NCBI RefSeq assembly: GCF_007097395.1
Contig: NZ_VKDC01000014.1
Span: 62,001-126,000, forward strand
Length of the DNA: 64,000 nucleotides
From: Fulvivirga sp. M361
Lineage (GTDB): Bacteria; Bacteroidota; Bacteroidia; Cytophagales; Cyclobacteriaceae
Direction of reading: 5' to 3'
In this document: positions 24,301 through 33,264 of the stretch, one piece after another
Layout: every line of letters starts with the position of its first letter
Numbering within the stretch: position 1 is the stretch's first letter
Program-made: the position numbers and the translations under genes
Notes under the pieces: generated by a model
What the model was told of the DNA's origin: nothing
Database searches by the model: none
What the model saw: the letters and a program-made list of their open reading frames with translations, nothing else

Positions 24301-26520
24301 TTAAAATGTATAGGCCAGCGAGGCTTTCATAAAGAAGGGTGTTCCCGGAGTAAAATGAATTTCCTCAACGGGCTCTACCTCGTTTTGAAGTCGGGACTCT
24401 GTCGCAAACTGGGTCTCATTCCATTCAGTATCAAACACATTTTGAATCGTAAAGGATAAATCCATGTTTTTCCATTGATAGCCAAGGTTCATATCAACCA
24501 CATTATAACCTTCGGCAACTATGGAATTATCTTCATTAGCCGGTCTGTCTTTTACATAACGTAACCTGGCACCTCCATAAACGCCGGTAGGGTGAATAAC
24601 GTTGATGCCGCTCATCAGAGTAAGGTCTGGGGCTAGGGGTATAAAATCATTGTTTTCAGGCTCATCAATAGCACGTGCATAGGCATAATTAACATCCATA
24701 TCCCAGTAAAGCCACTTTAATGGTTGATATATGAAGCTCAGATCAAGGCCGGCCCTCCGGGTCTTTCCACTGGGTTCCACTATCCCCTCATCTCCCACAT
24801 AAACAAACTCCTGCTCGAGAAACAGATACCAGATGGCCGTATTGATCATAAGCTTAGGCATGGGTTTCCAGATAACGCCAAGGTCAGCGCCCCATGCCGC
24901 GGGAAGTATCTCCCGGCCATTGTTTGCTACGACTACACGCGTATCATTTGAGTGGAATCCTTTCCCGGTTTTAAGATAGAGCTGAAGGCGATTTGACGGG
25001 TTATATAAGATATTTAGCTTAGGGCTGACGATAGACTTAGTTTCTGACTGAGTTTGATAAAAACCCAAAAGATGATCGTTATAATTGAAATTGAAATGAT
25101 CCACCCTTACTCCCGGGTTAACACTCCATTTTCCATACTTTAAATTGGCATCTAAATAACCAAATAGATTGGTTTCATTTATATTTCCTAATTGCATGGT
25201 GTCTACGGCCGTAATTCTATTAACTGTCCTTGAAAGTTCATTATTTTCACTCAGGTCGTTTCGAAGTCCTACTCCCGATCGTATCCACCCATCAGTCTGT
25301 CCTAAATGTAATGAATGATTGTATTCACTTGTAATGCCAAAAAGTTGACGGTCTTCTTTTTGGCGTATCTGGTCACCACGGATTGGGTCCTGAAGAAAAA
25401 AAGTGAAATTTGAATATAGCTCAAAATCATATTGTGAGTAGAAAATGGTATTTTTAACATAAGAGTTATTATCAATATTTTTTGTGTAGTCCAACACGAT
25501 ATTAGTGCGGCTCGTCTCCCCTCCTTCCGTATCGTCAATAGCTCCAAAGCGACTGATCTCACCGGTTTCGACAGCACGCTGTGGTACCTGACCAGAAGCA
25601 TCCCATTGACTACTAAAACGAGAGGCACTTAAAGATATCTTGTCATTAGCCGATATTCTGCCGGCATACTTCGCTATCATATTAAATCGACTGAAGTTTT
25701 GAGGGCTATCAAACTGACCATCTGTTAAGCTGTACTCTGTGGCTACATAAGCCGATTGTTCTTCATTATTCAATACTTCAAACATTCCTAAAAACCGCTG
25801 TGTATTGAATTGCCCTGCTTCCAGCTTCACCAGGCTATTTTCTAATCTTTCCTTTGTTTTAAATGCCACAAAACCAGCTGTAGCAAAATTACCCTGATCG
25901 GCATAATACGGACCTTTCCCAAAACTTAGATCTTCTACCGTCTCAGGAATTACAAAATGCAGGTCTGCATACCCCTGGCCGTGGGCATGTGACACCATGT
26001 TAACAGGCATACCATCCACTGTAATATTGACATCCGTACCATGATCAATATCAAACCCTCTTAGAAACAACTGTTCTGCTTTGCCTCCTCCTGCATGTTG
26101 TCCTATGAATAACCCGGGAACCTTAAATAGTATCTCTTGTGAGGAATTCACCGGATTTGTTTTCAGGTCTATCTTTGCCAGAAGATTGAGAGCATCTATC
26201 CTTGGAGAAATCAAAACTTCCTCCAGGGCAATCACCTTTTCAGTCAGTCTGACTTTTATTGTCTCAGTTAAATCAGCAACCACTACAACCATTGGTTCAA
26301 ACCCTATATGTGTTATTTGCAAAGAATCTCCCATGTGGACGCCTTCCATAAAAAAACGTCCTGAATAATTAGTGTGTACATGTTCAAGTGATTTTGTATG
26401 AAGAACATGAGCACTTTCTACAGGGTTATTCTGATGATTAAGCACATAACCCTGAAGCTTTTGTGAGTACCCATCAATGGCTATAGCGGATATAAATAAC
26501 AGAAGGTAATACCTTTTCAT
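24301..26520 (-). CDS. TonB-dependent receptor
   Basis: 739 residues. Signal peptide ending DGYSQ (about 19), carboxypeptidase-regulatory-like domain (about 20-95; LQGYVLNHQNNPVESAHVLH, GDSLQITHIGFEP), plug domain (about 105-220; EILFKVPGLFIGQHAGGG, QLFLRGFDIDHGTDVNITVDG) and a 22-strand barrel ending FFMKASLAYTF. The plug carries a His-rich stretch, MPVNMVSHAHGQGYADLHF, which is conserved in a subgroup of these receptors as far as I recall; a metal or metal-complex substrate is possible but unproven. It lies after the DUF4331 and TPR genes on the same strand, 143 nt after the latter. Confidence 0.92.
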   Translation of the reverse strand: MKRYYLLLFISAIAIDGYSQKLQGYVLNHQNNPVESAHVLHTKSLEHVHTNYSGRFFMEGVHMGDSLQITHIGFEPMVVVVADLTETIKVRLTEKVIALEEVLISPRIDALNLLAKIDLKTNPVNSSQEILFKVPGLFIGQHAGGGKAEQLFLRGFDIDHGTDVNITVDGMPVNMVSHAHGQGYADLHFVIPETVEDLSFGKGPYYADQGNFATAGFVAFKTKERLENSLVKLEAGQFNTQRFLGMFEVLNNEEQSAYVATEYSLTDGQFDSPQNFSRFNMIAKYAGRISANDKISLSASRFSSQWDASGQVPQRAVETGEISRFGAIDDTEGGETSRTNIVLDYTKNIDNNSYVKNTIFYSQYDFELYSNFTFFLQDPIRGDQIRQKEDRQLFGITSEYNHSLHLGQTDGWIRSGVGLRNDLSENNELSRTVNRITAVDTMQLGNINETNLFGYLDANLKYGKWSVNPGVRVDHFNFNYNDHLLGFYQTQSETKSIVSPKLNILYNPSNRLQLYLKTGKGFHSNDTRVVVANNGREILPAAWGADLGVIWKPMPKLMINTAIWYLFLEQEFVYVGDEGIVEPSGKTRRAGLDLSFIYQPLKWLYWDMDVNYAYARAIDEPENNDFIPLAPDLTLMSGINVIHPTGVYGGARLRYVKDRPANEDNSIVAEGYNVVDMNLGYQWKNMDLSFTIQNVFDTEWNETQFATESRLQNEVEPVEEIHFTPGTPFFMKASLAYTF

Positions 26521-26663
26521 CTAAGTATTTTTTGGTGGTTTACAACAGTAAAAAGAATGAAATATTTACGCAGAAGCTCATAGTCTCCTGCTCAAGTGAA
26601 CGTGCCAGGTAATATTTTCAGGACCCAATGATAAGGGTTTAATATCAGTGGAATTATCCGTAA

Positions 26664-27962
26664 TTACCCGTTGGCAAAGATAGCGCTTTTCAATTGACGC
26701 GTAGTCATCGGACCCAGTTCAAATGCTGCCTCGAGTCCTTCATAGCAATACATTTTTGCCTCTTTTTTTCTTCCGGCCGCATAATATATCATCCCTACTT
26801 TTGCCATGATCCCGGGTTCATAGGTCTTATGAAGTACATTTGCGTTAACAATATCTAATGCTAATCCATGATTACCAGCCTGAGAATGACACCAGGCCAA
26901 CAACGTATAGGTTAATGGAGTGGAACGCCGGCTCACTTCTCTCTGTGCCAATGTCAAAGCATCCTCTAACGTACCTGGTTCTTCAGACCATAATTCAATT
27001 AGGTATTTGTTATACATATCGCCATATACCGGCTTCGATGCTTCTGCCAGAAAAGAGGTTAAATACTGTACTTGCTGTAAATCATTACCTTGAAAATCCG
27101 CCAGCTCTGCCAATAACAAATATGCGTCCGGTAGCAGGGACCGCTCTTTGAGTGAGCTAAAGAGCTCTTCTGATTCAATTATTTTAAAATCATGCGCATA
27201 GGTTATCCAGGCAATACCACGTAGAGCATAACTGAATTCCGGCCTATCTTGCAGCACACCCAGGTATTGATCATATGATTCGCCGATCCGCCCGGCATGC
27301 CCATACAAGTCCCCCAGGTTAGTGCGGGCCCAAAGTCCTTTCTTATCATTCCTTGACTTTGTTAAATCAAGTGCCGTTTCCATTAATACAATGGCAGAGT
27401 CAAGATCTCCAATATGGTCCTGGTATTTTGATAAACGCACGAGGTAATCGAACGAGTCCATCCGTTTGTTATCTCTCAAAATCTTCCCGGACTCATAAAA
27501 ATATCCCAATTCCATATATGCGTCGAATATCATCATTAGCGGACCAAATTTTTCATTCGTCAGTTCATAAGCATTCTGGGCATAGATAGCAGCTTTTTTA
27601 AAATGATGTAGTTTTATGGCGTTACTACTTCGCATTAATAAGCTATTGACCTGCTCTTGTTTGGAAAATATCGTGCTTGCAGAATGTAACAAACTATCTA
27701 TTTCATATAACAGCATGACATCACCCGTCCTATCAAATTGTCTGGATTTATGCTCTACCCATTTCCGATAAAATATGGCGGCTTTTGGTTCATCCGTTAT
27801 TTTTTTACACCAGAATTCATCTATGGAGACATTATTCACCAATGTAAACGTATTGGTCTGAATTAATTTAGTATAATCTTCTCTATTAGTGACCGGAGCT
27901 GGAGGCTTGCTGGATTCACAAGCTATCAAAGCAACTATTAAGATCAGCAGGATATATCTCAT
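26664..27962 (-). CDS. TPR lipoprotein
   Basis: 432 residues. MRYILLILIVALIAC ends in a clear lipobox (Cys 15), so it is lipid-anchored. The rest is helical with several TPR-like units: AAIYAQNAYELTNEKFGPLM, DLDSAIVLMETALDLTKS, GLWARTNLGDLYGHAGRIGES, LTYTLLAWCHSQAGNHGLAL, MAKVGMIYYAAGRKKEAKMYC. It stands between a DUF4331 lipoprotein upstream (68 nt) and a TonB-dependent receptor downstream, suggesting one envelope unit. No enzymatic motif is visible. Confidence 0.75.
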   Translation of the reverse strand: MRYILLILIVALIACESSKPPAPVTNREDYTKLIQTNTFTLVNNVSIDEFWCKKITDEPKAAIFYRKWVEHKSRQFDRTGDVMLLYEIDSLLHSASTIFSKQEQVNSLLMRSSNAIKLHHFKKAAIYAQNAYELTNEKFGPLMMIFDAYMELGYFYESGKILRDNKRMDSFDYLVRLSKYQDHIGDLDSAIVLMETALDLTKSRNDKKGLWARTNLGDLYGHAGRIGESYDQYLGVLQDRPEFSYALRGIAWITYAHDFKIIESEELFSSLKERSLLPDAYLLLAELADFQGNDLQQVQYLTSFLAEASKPVYGDMYNKYLIELWSEEPGTLEDALTLAQREVSRRSTPLTYTLLAWCHSQAGNHGLALDIVNANVLHKTYEPGIMAKVGMIYYAAGRKKEAKMYCYEGLEAAFELGPMTTRQLKSAIFANG

Positions 27963-28030
27963 AATTTATTGGTTTATAAATTCAGGTACTCTGAACCCAT
28001 TCATTGATTTCAAAGCACCTGAATAACACG

Positions 28031-28852
28031 TTAATTAGGGCTTCCCAGATAAGGGAAGGTACTTGTTGAGTTACTGGTATATGACACATTATCACCAATT
28101 AATCCGGCGGGTGCATCGGTAAGATCACCACCAAATGTCAGGGTCAATGTAACGTCTACTACGTCATCTTCAAGTCCACGTCCATTTAATACGGTTTCAA
28201 ATAAACGGATGTCGTTTAGATCCGAAGGCCCATAAGTGGTTGGAAAGTCCTTATGCGAATTCAGGGCGTCCACGATTAAAACGTCTGCTGTTTGCGTATT
28301 ATCTAACCCAAGTGCATTGGTATAAACATCAGAATTGAGGCCGGCGTATTCCTGCAGTTTATCCAGGATAAATTCGAACTGTTCAGATGTCGCCACCGGC
28401 GCTGAAGGCAGATTTTTCTCATTGTATTCATCCTTACCTCCAGAGGTACCAAAGAAATTGAATACCGTGTTAATGGCAGGTCTGCCCATATAATCTGCCC
28501 TGGAATAAGTATCATTTCCTACGGTTATGGTCACCGTATTCACCAGGTTTTGATCATCATTTACCACCACAGTTGCCTGATACACTCCAGGCAATGTAGC
28601 AACAAACGTTGGCATCGCTGCTGTCGCATCTGAGAGTATTACGTCTGCTCCATCAGGACCAGTAACAGTCCAGACAAAACTGATGGCATTTTCTGAACCG
28701 GAGGCATCCAGGGTTACCGTTTCATCCAAACTTACTGTTTGAGCTAAGCCGGCATCGACTGTTACTGTTATTCCAGGCTCATCGTCACTGCACCCTACAG
28801 CCGACATTAAAACGATAAACCCTAAAAACAAGGAAAATTTTGTGTATTTCAT
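28031..28852 (-). CDS. Lipoprotein with PKD-like domain and C-terminal half of DUF4331
   Basis: 273 residues from the ATG at 28852 (the frame opens ten codons earlier, inside the preceding gene). Lipobox SAVGC (Cys 21), then an Ig/PKD-like domain (about 30-120; VDAGLAQTVSLDETVTLDAS, FVWTVTGPDGADV). The C-terminal part has the second half of DUF4331: YMGRPAINTVFNF, GPSDLNDIRLFETVLNGRGL, EDDVVDVTLTLTFGGDL, ending FPYLGSPN. In usual DUF4331 proteins this follows, in one chain, the part found in the upstream gene. The two genes are two bases apart. Likely surface-exposed partner of the upstream protein. Confidence 0.75.
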   Translation of the reverse strand: MKYTKFSLFLGFIVLMSAVGCSDDEPGITVTVDAGLAQTVSLDETVTLDASGSENAISFVWTVTGPDGADVILSDATAAMPTFVATLPGVYQATVVVNDDQNLVNTVTITVGNDTYSRADYMGRPAINTVFNFFGTSGGKDEYNEKNLPSAPVATSEQFEFILDKLQEYAGLNSDVYTNALGLDNTQTADVLIVDALNSHKDFPTTYGPSDLNDIRLFETVLNGRGLEDDVVDVTLTLTFGGDLTDAPAGLIGDNVSYTSNSTSTFPYLGSPN

Positions 28853-28854
28853 GA

Positions 28855-29589
28855 TTATTGTTTGTTTAAAGATTCTACCCACGAGCTGAATTGCGCACTA
28901 CTACCTAAAGAAGACTTCGGCACTTCTATTACCACTGATAGTGTATTTAAGTCTTCAAATGTATCTACCCCCGGCATATCAAAGGCTGTATCATATTCCG
29001 GGGTACCATCCATATTATCGTCATCTTCCGGGTCAGGTACATCCAGTCCCAGGAAGTCACCGGCTCCATTAACGATATCTGTAAATTGGAAGAAATCCAT
29101 AAAGAAAGGGTCATCACGTGGGCCTGCAAAAACAGTTACTCCACCAGAGGTAGCTGTGGACGGGGTGTTATCTCCTATGCGTGTAATAGGTGCCGTTACA
29201 CGATTACCTGACGTTTCAATGGTGCTTGACAGGCCTGTAGCTGAAGGTGCGACAGGGCCTCTTACAATGACGTTCCCTTCTTTGAAGTTAGCTTGTATTA
29301 CTAAATCTTCGACATTGTCCGCATTGTTATCAATATTGATCTCGTACATGACATCTTCATCAAAAGTAATGTCATCACCAGGAGCGCTCAAACCGAGCAC
29401 ATTACAAACAAAAACGTAGTTATCACTATTTGCCGGGCTTTCAAAGGCAAAGTAATCCGTGATATCAGCAGCTGTACTACCCGTCGTCAATGAGCCGACA
29501 GCAGGGGCATCAATGTGGTCTGCCCCAATAAGGTATAGCCCTGAAGTTACCAGGGCCATAACGGCTAAACCTAAAATCAATTTTTTCAT
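28855..29589 (-). CDS. Exported protein with N-terminal half of DUF4331
   Basis: 244 residues. A signal peptide (MKKLILGLAVMALVTSGLYL) is followed at once by IGADHIDAPAVGS, matching the SHREAP-like start of mature DUF4331 proteins. Further family marks: DITDYFAFESPANSDNYVFV, DEDVMYEINIDNNADNVEDL, VFAGPRDDPFFMDFFQF, and VVIEVPKSSL, where the chain ends after a few more residues. Longer DUF4331 proteins continue from here with the domain found in the next gene. First gene of a leftward unit with a TPR lipoprotein and TonB receptor. Function of DUF4331 is unknown. Confidence 0.8.
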   Translation of the reverse strand: MKKLILGLAVMALVTSGLYLIGADHIDAPAVGSLTTGSTAADITDYFAFESPANSDNYVFVCNVLGLSAPGDDITFDEDVMYEINIDNNADNVEDLVIQANFKEGNVIVRGPVAPSATGLSSTIETSGNRVTAPITRIGDNTPSTATSGGVTVFAGPRDDPFFMDFFQFTDIVNGAGDFLGLDVPDPEDDDNMDGTPEYDTAFDMPGVDTFEDLNTLSVVIEVPKSSLGSSAQFSSWVESLNKQ

Positions 29590-29943
29590 AGTTGTTCTTT
29601 TTGTGAATAATTTGTTTCAACAAACTATCTACGCAATGAGAACAACGCTTGGATTTTAAGAAACCGGATTTTTTTTGGTCATCATTTCCAGGGCTGGAAG
29701 AACAGGTGTTAAAATATTGATAATCAAAATATTAAAACCAATCACCTTGCTAAGGTATCTTCTAAATTGTATACAAAAACCCCTTCAGGCTCTCTCCAAT
29801 GAATGTTTCTATACATAACTTTTGTAAATCATAGAATACGGCAGAGTCAAAGAAATTTATCAAATGAGTTATTTTGAAAATAAGAAAGGCCATCTCTGTG
29901 TGAGATAGCCTTTCTTATTATTTCTTAGCTCTTTATTTTGTTA
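29590..29943. other. Intergenic region between nqrE and the DUF4331 operon
   Basis: About 350 nt with the nqr terminator at one end (29879-29920) and the promoter region of the DUF4331 operon at the other. Just upstream of the DUF4331 start, TTTG-TTGA-AACAAA can form a small hairpin. No coding frame is supported, and in particular no nqrF is present here. Confidence 0.5.
29879..29920 (-). terminator. Terminator of the nqr operon
   Basis: Long stem formed by AATAAGAAAGGC-ATCTC and its complement GAGAT-GCCTTTCTTATT, with a short loop near 29898-29901, about 25 nt past the nqrE stop codon. The outer A/T pairs give T-runs in both directions. Confidence 0.85.
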
Positions 29944-30555
29944 TCAAATGGCTATTCCAATAAATGACTTAAATGCCAATCCCATAAGGCCTGTTATTAA
30001 CATAGTAAGACCTAATCCTTTCAATCCATCCGGCACGTTTGAATATTTCAATTTCTCACGAATGGCTGACAGCGCTACAATGGCCAGGGCGAAACCCAGA
30101 CCTGATCCGAAACCAAACACGGATGCCTCGGATATCGTATAATCACGCTGTACCATAAATAGAGAACCTCCTAAAATAGAACAGTTCACAGCTATGAGCG
30201 GCAGGAAAATACCCAAAGACCCGTATAAAGCCGGCGAAACTTTTTCTACCACCATCTCCACAAGTTGCACCATACCTGCTATAATAGCAATAAACATAAT
30301 GAACTGAAGAAACTCAAGGTTCACTTCAGCAAAGCCAGCACTTACCCAGGTTAATGCACCTTCTTTTAAAACGTATTCTTGTAATAACCAATTGATAGGT
30401 ACTGTAATGGTCAAAACAAATACTACTGCCATACCTAATCCCAGGGCCGTTTGCACCTTCTTAGACACCGCTAAAAAAGAGCACATTCCTAAGAAGTAGG
30501 CAAATATCATATTGTCTATAAAAACTGACTTAATTCCTAAACTTATCAGATCCAT
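29944..30555 (-). CDS. nqrE: Na+-translocating NADH:quinone reductase subunit E
   Basis: 203 residues, six membrane helices. Family marks: [72 protein letters not shown]. The two cysteines in GMCSF and AVNCSI are those that, with the NqrD pair, hold an iron centre in the membrane. NqrE forms part of the Na+ path. Start at the ATG at 30555, 10 nt after nqrD. The operon ends here with a terminator. Confidence 0.95.
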   Translation of the reverse strand: MDLISLGIKSVFIDNMIFAYFLGMCSFLAVSKKVQTALGLGMAVVFVLTITVPINWLLQEYVLKEGALTWVSAGFAEVNLEFLQFIMFIAIIAGMVQLVEMVVEKVSPALYGSLGIFLPLIAVNCSILGGSLFMVQRDYTISEASVFGFGSGLGFALAIVALSAIREKLKYSNVPDGLKGLGLTMLITGLMGLAFKSFIGIAI

Positions 30556-30565
30556 TGTATCTAAT

Positions 30566-31243
30566 TTAATGTTCTACGTATCCTGACTTTGACCTTTGTA
30601 TCCAGATAAGAATTCCAAGCACCATGAATGCACCAATGGAATCCACCATCAGACCATTTGTTGGGAAACTGGCCCAACCTAATGCTTCGAATACTTTAAA
30701 ATCAAATACAGATCCTGATCCAAGCAATTCTCTGAAAAATGCTACGGTTAATATGATCCAGGCATAGCCAAACCCACTGCCAATACCATCTAAAATTGAA
30801 TCGTAGGGTTTATTGCCCATAGCGAAAGCCTCCAAACGCCCCATCACAATACAGTTTGTAATAATCAGGCCTACAAAAGCACCTAATACTTTGTACATCT
30901 CATAGTTATACGCCTTAAGCACTTCACTAACCAATGTCACCAAAGTAGCAATCACCGCTAACTGCACGATGATCCTTACCCTGTTAGGTACCAGGTTACG
31001 GATCAATGATATGATTAAATTAGAGAACACAATTACCGCTACAACAGCTATAGACATGATAAGAGTAGGCTCCATTTTAACAGTAACGGCCAAAGCTGAA
31101 CATATTCCCAATACCTGTATTGTAATGGGGTTATCTTCGTTCAACGGGTCCGTGATTAATCGCTTTCTTCTCTTAGACAGGACGGCTTCCGCTGGTTGGG
31201 AGACCACCTGTTCTTCCGTTTGTTCGAGTGTTTCCGTACTCAT
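30566..31243 (-). CDS. nqrD: Na+-translocating NADH:quinone reductase subunit D
   Basis: 225 residues from the ATG at 31243 (the frame runs 21 codons further up into the leader but begins naturally at [14 protein letters not shown]). Six membrane helices; [18 protein letters not shown] and [19 protein letters not shown] carry the two conserved iron-ligating cysteines. The N-terminus is longer and more acidic than in Vibrio NqrD. Partner of NqrE in the Na+-translocating core. Confidence 0.95.
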   Translation of the reverse strand: MSTETLEQTEEQVVSQPAEAVLSKRRKRLITDPLNEDNPITIQVLGICSALAVTVKMEPTLIMSIAVVAVIVFSNLIISLIRNLVPNRVRIIVQLAVIATLVTLVSEVLKAYNYEMYKVLGAFVGLIITNCIVMGRLEAFAMGNKPYDSILDGIGSGFGYAWIILTVAFFRELLGSGSVFDFKVFEALGWASFPTNGLMVDSIGAFMVLGILIWIQRSKSGYVEH

Positions 31244-31286
31244 ATATGCAATGTTATTTTCGTATGTTATAACCGATGAGAAAAGA

Positions 31287-32048
31287 TTAAAGTTTGGCTG
31301 TTGCACCTACATTTATCTTTTTAAAATAGCTTTGATAATGATTCAAATAAGATTTTAGCATATCATTCAGTCCCCTGCCGGTAATAGTAGCACCTGACAT
31401 GCCATCTACCTGATGCTCATTCAGTCCTGAATTTCCTTCGCCCTTTACCATATCAACAGAAACCAGCTTGCCAGATTCATCATAAATCTTTTTACCAACA
31501 TACCTGTTCTGTATTTCAGGAGAAGTTATTCTAGCCCCCAGGCCAGGTGTCTCTCCTGTATGATCAAATGAAGTACCTCCAATGGTATTTAAATCCGATT
31601 TTAGAGCAACATATCCCCAGATACTGTTCCATAGGCCAGCACCGTACAAGGGCAGTATGTATGCTTCAACTTTATCCGCATTGTTTTCACTTACATATTT
31701 GTAAACAGGGTAGTGTCTTTCTTCCGGGGACTTCTTATAGTTCTTAAGAATATTGACCTCTTCGGCCACCATCTCTCCACCCTTTTCATTTGTTGTCACT
31801 TCTTCGCCATTGATATCCACCACCAACGAAACGATACGCTGATGATATTTGGCAAGGATCTCATCAGGTTTCATTTTACCTAACTCTTCACGATCCATCA
31901 CAGAAGCCAATATCTGGGTTTTGGTATCCAGTTCAATTGACTTTTTTTGAGCAGGGGCTAATCCCTGAGAAGCTATTGATAATAATCCACCAACGATAAT
32001 GGTCATGATCGCGGTGAAAATTAAGATGTATGCGTTAGACTGTTGCAC
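31287..32048 (-). CDS. nqrC: Na+-translocating NADH:quinone reductase subunit C
   Basis: 253 residues from the GTG at 32048; this start is preceded by AAAGGAGG seven bases upstream, a strong ribosome binding site that is rare in this phylum. An ATG nine codons earlier (32075) is the alternative and would give 262 residues. One membrane helix (AYILIFTAIMTIIVGGLL), then a periplasmic domain with GGTSFDHTGETPGLGARI and DGMSGATITGRG, whose Thr carries covalent FMN. Overlaps the end of nqrB. Confidence 0.93.
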   Translation of the reverse strand: MQQSNAYILIFTAIMTIIVGGLLSIASQGLAPAQKKSIELDTKTQILASVMDREELGKMKPDEILAKYHQRIVSLVVDINGEEVTTNEKGGEMVAEEVNILKNYKKSPEERHYPVYKYVSENNADKVEAYILPLYGAGLWNSIWGYVALKSDLNTIGGTSFDHTGETPGLGARITSPEIQNRYVGKKIYDESGKLVSVDMVKGEGNSGLNEHQVDGMSGATITGRGLNDMLKSYLNHYQSYFKKINVGATAKL

Positions 32049-33240
32049 GTTGTAACCTCCTTTTTTTGTTAGCATTCACCACATAGTAGTCTATGAGTGG
32101 AGCAAATACATTCATAAATAATATGGCCAGCATGATCCCTTCAGGATATGCCGGGTTAAAGACTCTGATCAAAACGGTTAAAAGGCCAATCATAAAACCG
32201 TATATCCACTTCCCTACTTCTGTCTGTGCTGCACTTACAGGATCGGTAGCCATATACACCGCTCCAAAGGCAAGTCCACCAATAACCAAATGATAGTGAG
32301 CTGGCATCAACATAAATTCGTTTGCTCCAATGGCATTAAACAAAAGCCCTGTGCCATACGCACCTACAAACACACTTAGGATGATCTTCCAACTGCCTGC
32401 ACCCGTAGCCACTAGTACAGCCGCTCCTATCAGACACATCAATACAGAAGTGGCGCCTATAGAACCTGGATAAAAACCCCAGAATAAGTTAGAAAAACTA
32501 AACAGACCATCAGCCCATCCTGCTCCGTAAGCATTAAATGATGCCAATACATTTTCACCGGTAGCTACCGCCTGAGCACCTATGGATAAGGGAGTAGCGC
32601 CAGTGAATCCGGCTACGGCCTGGTTAGCATCTCCGATATAGGTCCAAACATCGCCTGATATGTCACTCGGATAAGCAAAATATAGAAATGCTCTGGCTGT
32701 CAGCGCTACGTTTAATATATTCATCCCGGTGCCTCCGAAGGCCTCTTTTGCAATTATTACCGCAAAAATAGTTGCTAACGCCACCTGCCAAAGTGGGATA
32801 TCCGGTGGCATCACCAAAGGTATGAGCATTCCTGAGACCAAGAAACCTTCGTTAATCTCATGCTTTCTGATAGTAGCAAATGTGAACTCTATTCCCAATC
32901 CTGCGATATAAGAAACAGCTACTATAGGTATTACCTGAATAGCGCCACTGAGCAAAATATCAAATATTCCGGCATCCGGTTGACCAATGGCAATGAAATG
33001 CTGGTACCCGGTATTATAAATAGCAAACAAAAGACATGGAACAAGTGAAATGATCACCGTCATCATTAGCCTTTTCATATCTATAGCATCACGGATCTGT
33101 ACTCCTCGCGCCTTGGTAGTCTCATTAGGTGCAAATAATAAGGTCTCATGAGCTTCGTAGATATAATAGAACTTCTCCCACTTTCCACCTTTCTCAAAGT
33201 TCGGCTTAACCTTGTCTAACGCGTCTCTTAAAAACTTCAT
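32035..33240 (-). CDS. nqrB: Na+-translocating NADH:quinone reductase subunit B
   Basis: 401 residues, ten expected membrane helices. RGVQIRDAIDMKRLMMTVI near the start, KHEINEGFLVSGMLIPLVMP, AKEAFGGTGMNILNVALTARAF, and AGFTGATPLSIGAQ, where the Thr of SGAT-like FTGAT binds FMN covalently. NqrB is the main Na+-translocating and quinone-facing subunit. It follows nqrA by 24 nt. Confidence 0.95.
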   Translation of the reverse strand: MKFLRDALDKVKPNFEKGGKWEKFYYIYEAHETLLFAPNETTKARGVQIRDAIDMKRLMMTVIISLVPCLLFAIYNTGYQHFIAIGQPDAGIFDILLSGAIQVIPIVAVSYIAGLGIEFTFATIRKHEINEGFLVSGMLIPLVMPPDIPLWQVALATIFAVIIAKEAFGGTGMNILNVALTARAFLYFAYPSDISGDVWTYIGDANQAVAGFTGATPLSIGAQAVATGENVLASFNAYGAGWADGLFSFSNLFWGFYPGSIGATSVLMCLIGAAVLVATGAGSWKIILSVFVGAYGTGLLFNAIGANEFMLMPAHYHLVIGGLAFGAVYMATDPVSAAQTEVGKWIYGFMIGLLTVLIRVFNPAYPEGIMLAILFMNVFAPLIDYYVVNANKKRRLQRATV

Positions 33241-33264
33241 AATGGATCAACAATAATTTTGAAA

